64,000 nucleotides of DNA from an uncultured Caldisericota bacterium. Lineage in GTDB: Bacteria > Caldisericota > Caldisericia > Cryosericales > Cryosericaceae. The notes beneath the pieces are model-generated. The model saw only the letters and a list, made by a program, of their open reading frames with translations, searched no databases and was not told where the DNA came from. The translations under genes and the position numbers were made by a program. Location of the stretch: contig CAIQIK010000038.1 in the NCBI GenBank assembly GCA_903871855.1, positions 1 through 64,000 of the forward strand, given 5' to 3'. Positions 63,235 to 64,000 of the stretch are shown here, in pieces; position 1 is the stretch's first letter, and every line of letters begins with the position of its first letter.

Positions 63235-63350
63235 TGTTCTTCCCGCGCAGGCGGGAATCCAGTCTTATCCTTGCGACGGACTATAGACGGACAGCTCTCC
63301 ATCTCAGGTGCTGAACTTACCATTCGGTGCCCATTTGCCCGTTGGCCTGT
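63235..63350. repeat. Interspersed repeat copy (partial)
   Basis: cttcccgcgcaggcgggaatccagtcttatcc ... gctctccatctcaggtgctgaacttaccattcggtgcccattt, parallel to the copy at 60230-60340. Confidence 0.85.
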
Positions 63351-63360
63351 ACCACCCGTA

Positions 63361-64000
63361 CTAGCGTGCTCCCCTCCTGCGCAAGACGGCGGGGATAGTC
63401 GCCGCCAGGATGCGTATGTCCAGCCACAAGCTCCAGTGCGTGATATAGTCCATGTCCAGCCTCACGCGCTCCGCGTAGTCCAAGTCGCTGCGCCCGCTGA
63501 CCTGCCACAGCCCCGTGAGCCCAGGCCGAACGCGCAGGATGACAGCAGCAACGGGGCCATACCTGGCGATCTCGTCTGCGACGATGGGACGGGGTCCCAC
63601 CAGCGAGAGGTCCCCCGCGAGGACGTTGAACAGCTGTGGCAGTTCGTCCAGCGATGTCCGACGCAACCAGCGTCCCAGCAGTGTTATCCGCGGGTCGTCT
63701 CGCAGTTTGTACGTCGCTTCGTACTCAACGCGCAAGAAGGGATCGTCCGCCAGCATGTCTTGCAGACGCGCCTCGGCGTCCACGACCATTGAGCGGAACT
63801 TGTAGACTCGGATGGGCTTGCCGCCCTCACCCAGACGCTGGTGCCCAAACAAGACGGGCCCGCGGGATGTGAGCTTCACCAGCACAGCGAGGATAAGCAG
63901 GAGCGGCGAGAGGATCACGACGCCAGCGCTCGCTAGCAGGACATCCATGAGGCGTTTGATACGGGCACCCACACCGACCACAAGGAGGTCCCGTACCCTG
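63361..64000 (-). CDS. Sugar transferase (WbaP/WcaJ-type catalytic domain), probably truncated by the window edge
   Basis: RIKRLMDVLLASAGVVILSPLLLILAVLVKLTSRGPVLFGHQRLGEGGKPIRVYKFRSM, LRRTSLDELPQLFNVLAGDLSLVGPRPI, RPGLTGLWQVSGRSD; frame appears open to the window end. Confidence 0.88.
   Translation of the reverse strand, partial: RVRDLLVVGVGARIKRLMDVLLASAGVVILSPLLLILAVLVKLTSRGPVLFGHQRLGEGGKPIRVYKFRSMVVDAEARLQDMLADDPFLRVEYEATYKLRDDPRITLLGRWLRRTSLDELPQLFNVLAGDLSLVGPRPIVADEIARYGPVAAVILRVRPGLTGLWQVSGRSDLDYAERVRLDMDYITHWSLWLDIRILAATIPAVLRRRGAR

Noticed and set aside
57167-63350. Integron attC array
   Set aside because: No GTTRRRY core sites or tyrosine integrase recognised; retained only as a cassette-like hypothesis.

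Overview
Bacterial chromosomal window, GC-rich by eye; no taxonomic assignment attempted. (1) 0-5.1 kb: complete rrn operon on the minus strand (16S-23S-5S) with recognisable promoter, RNA-processing stems and terminator, and a very short 16S-23S spacer with no tRNA. (2) 5.3-8.4 kb: housekeeping genes (QueH-like, divergent PAP2 family, RpiB, cysteine hydrolase). (3) 8.7-22.5 kb: a first surface-polysaccharide locus (FkbM methyltransferase, three GT2 genes of which two are tandem paralogs, GT4s, polyprenyl-P sugar transferase, epimerase, O-antigen ligase/TPR protein, beta-propeller/SH3/PEGA protein). (4) 22.8-24.7 kb: a small regulatory island with a sigma factor apparently split into two translationally coupled ORFs, divergent from an Xre regulator and an ImmA/IrrE-like protein. 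(5) 24.8-60.1 kb: a second, large capsule/O-antigen-like locus lying between two inverted MurJ paralogs. It contains a WbpA-B-D-E-type pathway, a dedicated KASIII/SDR/ACP/LpxD-like acyl cassette, a BY-kinase/PHP-phosphatase/Wzz module and an rmlC-rmlD pseudogene remnant. (6) 57-63.4 kb: accessory genes (AbiEii-like pair, MurJ, two DUF4143-type ATPases) in which each unit is bracketed by members of an interspersed inverted-repeat family (ends TTTGGGGTCAGCTGGTAA...TTACCAGCTGACCCCAAA, internal CATTCCCGC..GCGGGAATCC hairpin). Several copies encode the last codons and stop codon of the adjacent gene. This repeat family and the split sigma module are the signals most worth following. All calls come from reading the sequence and the supplied translations; no database search was run.
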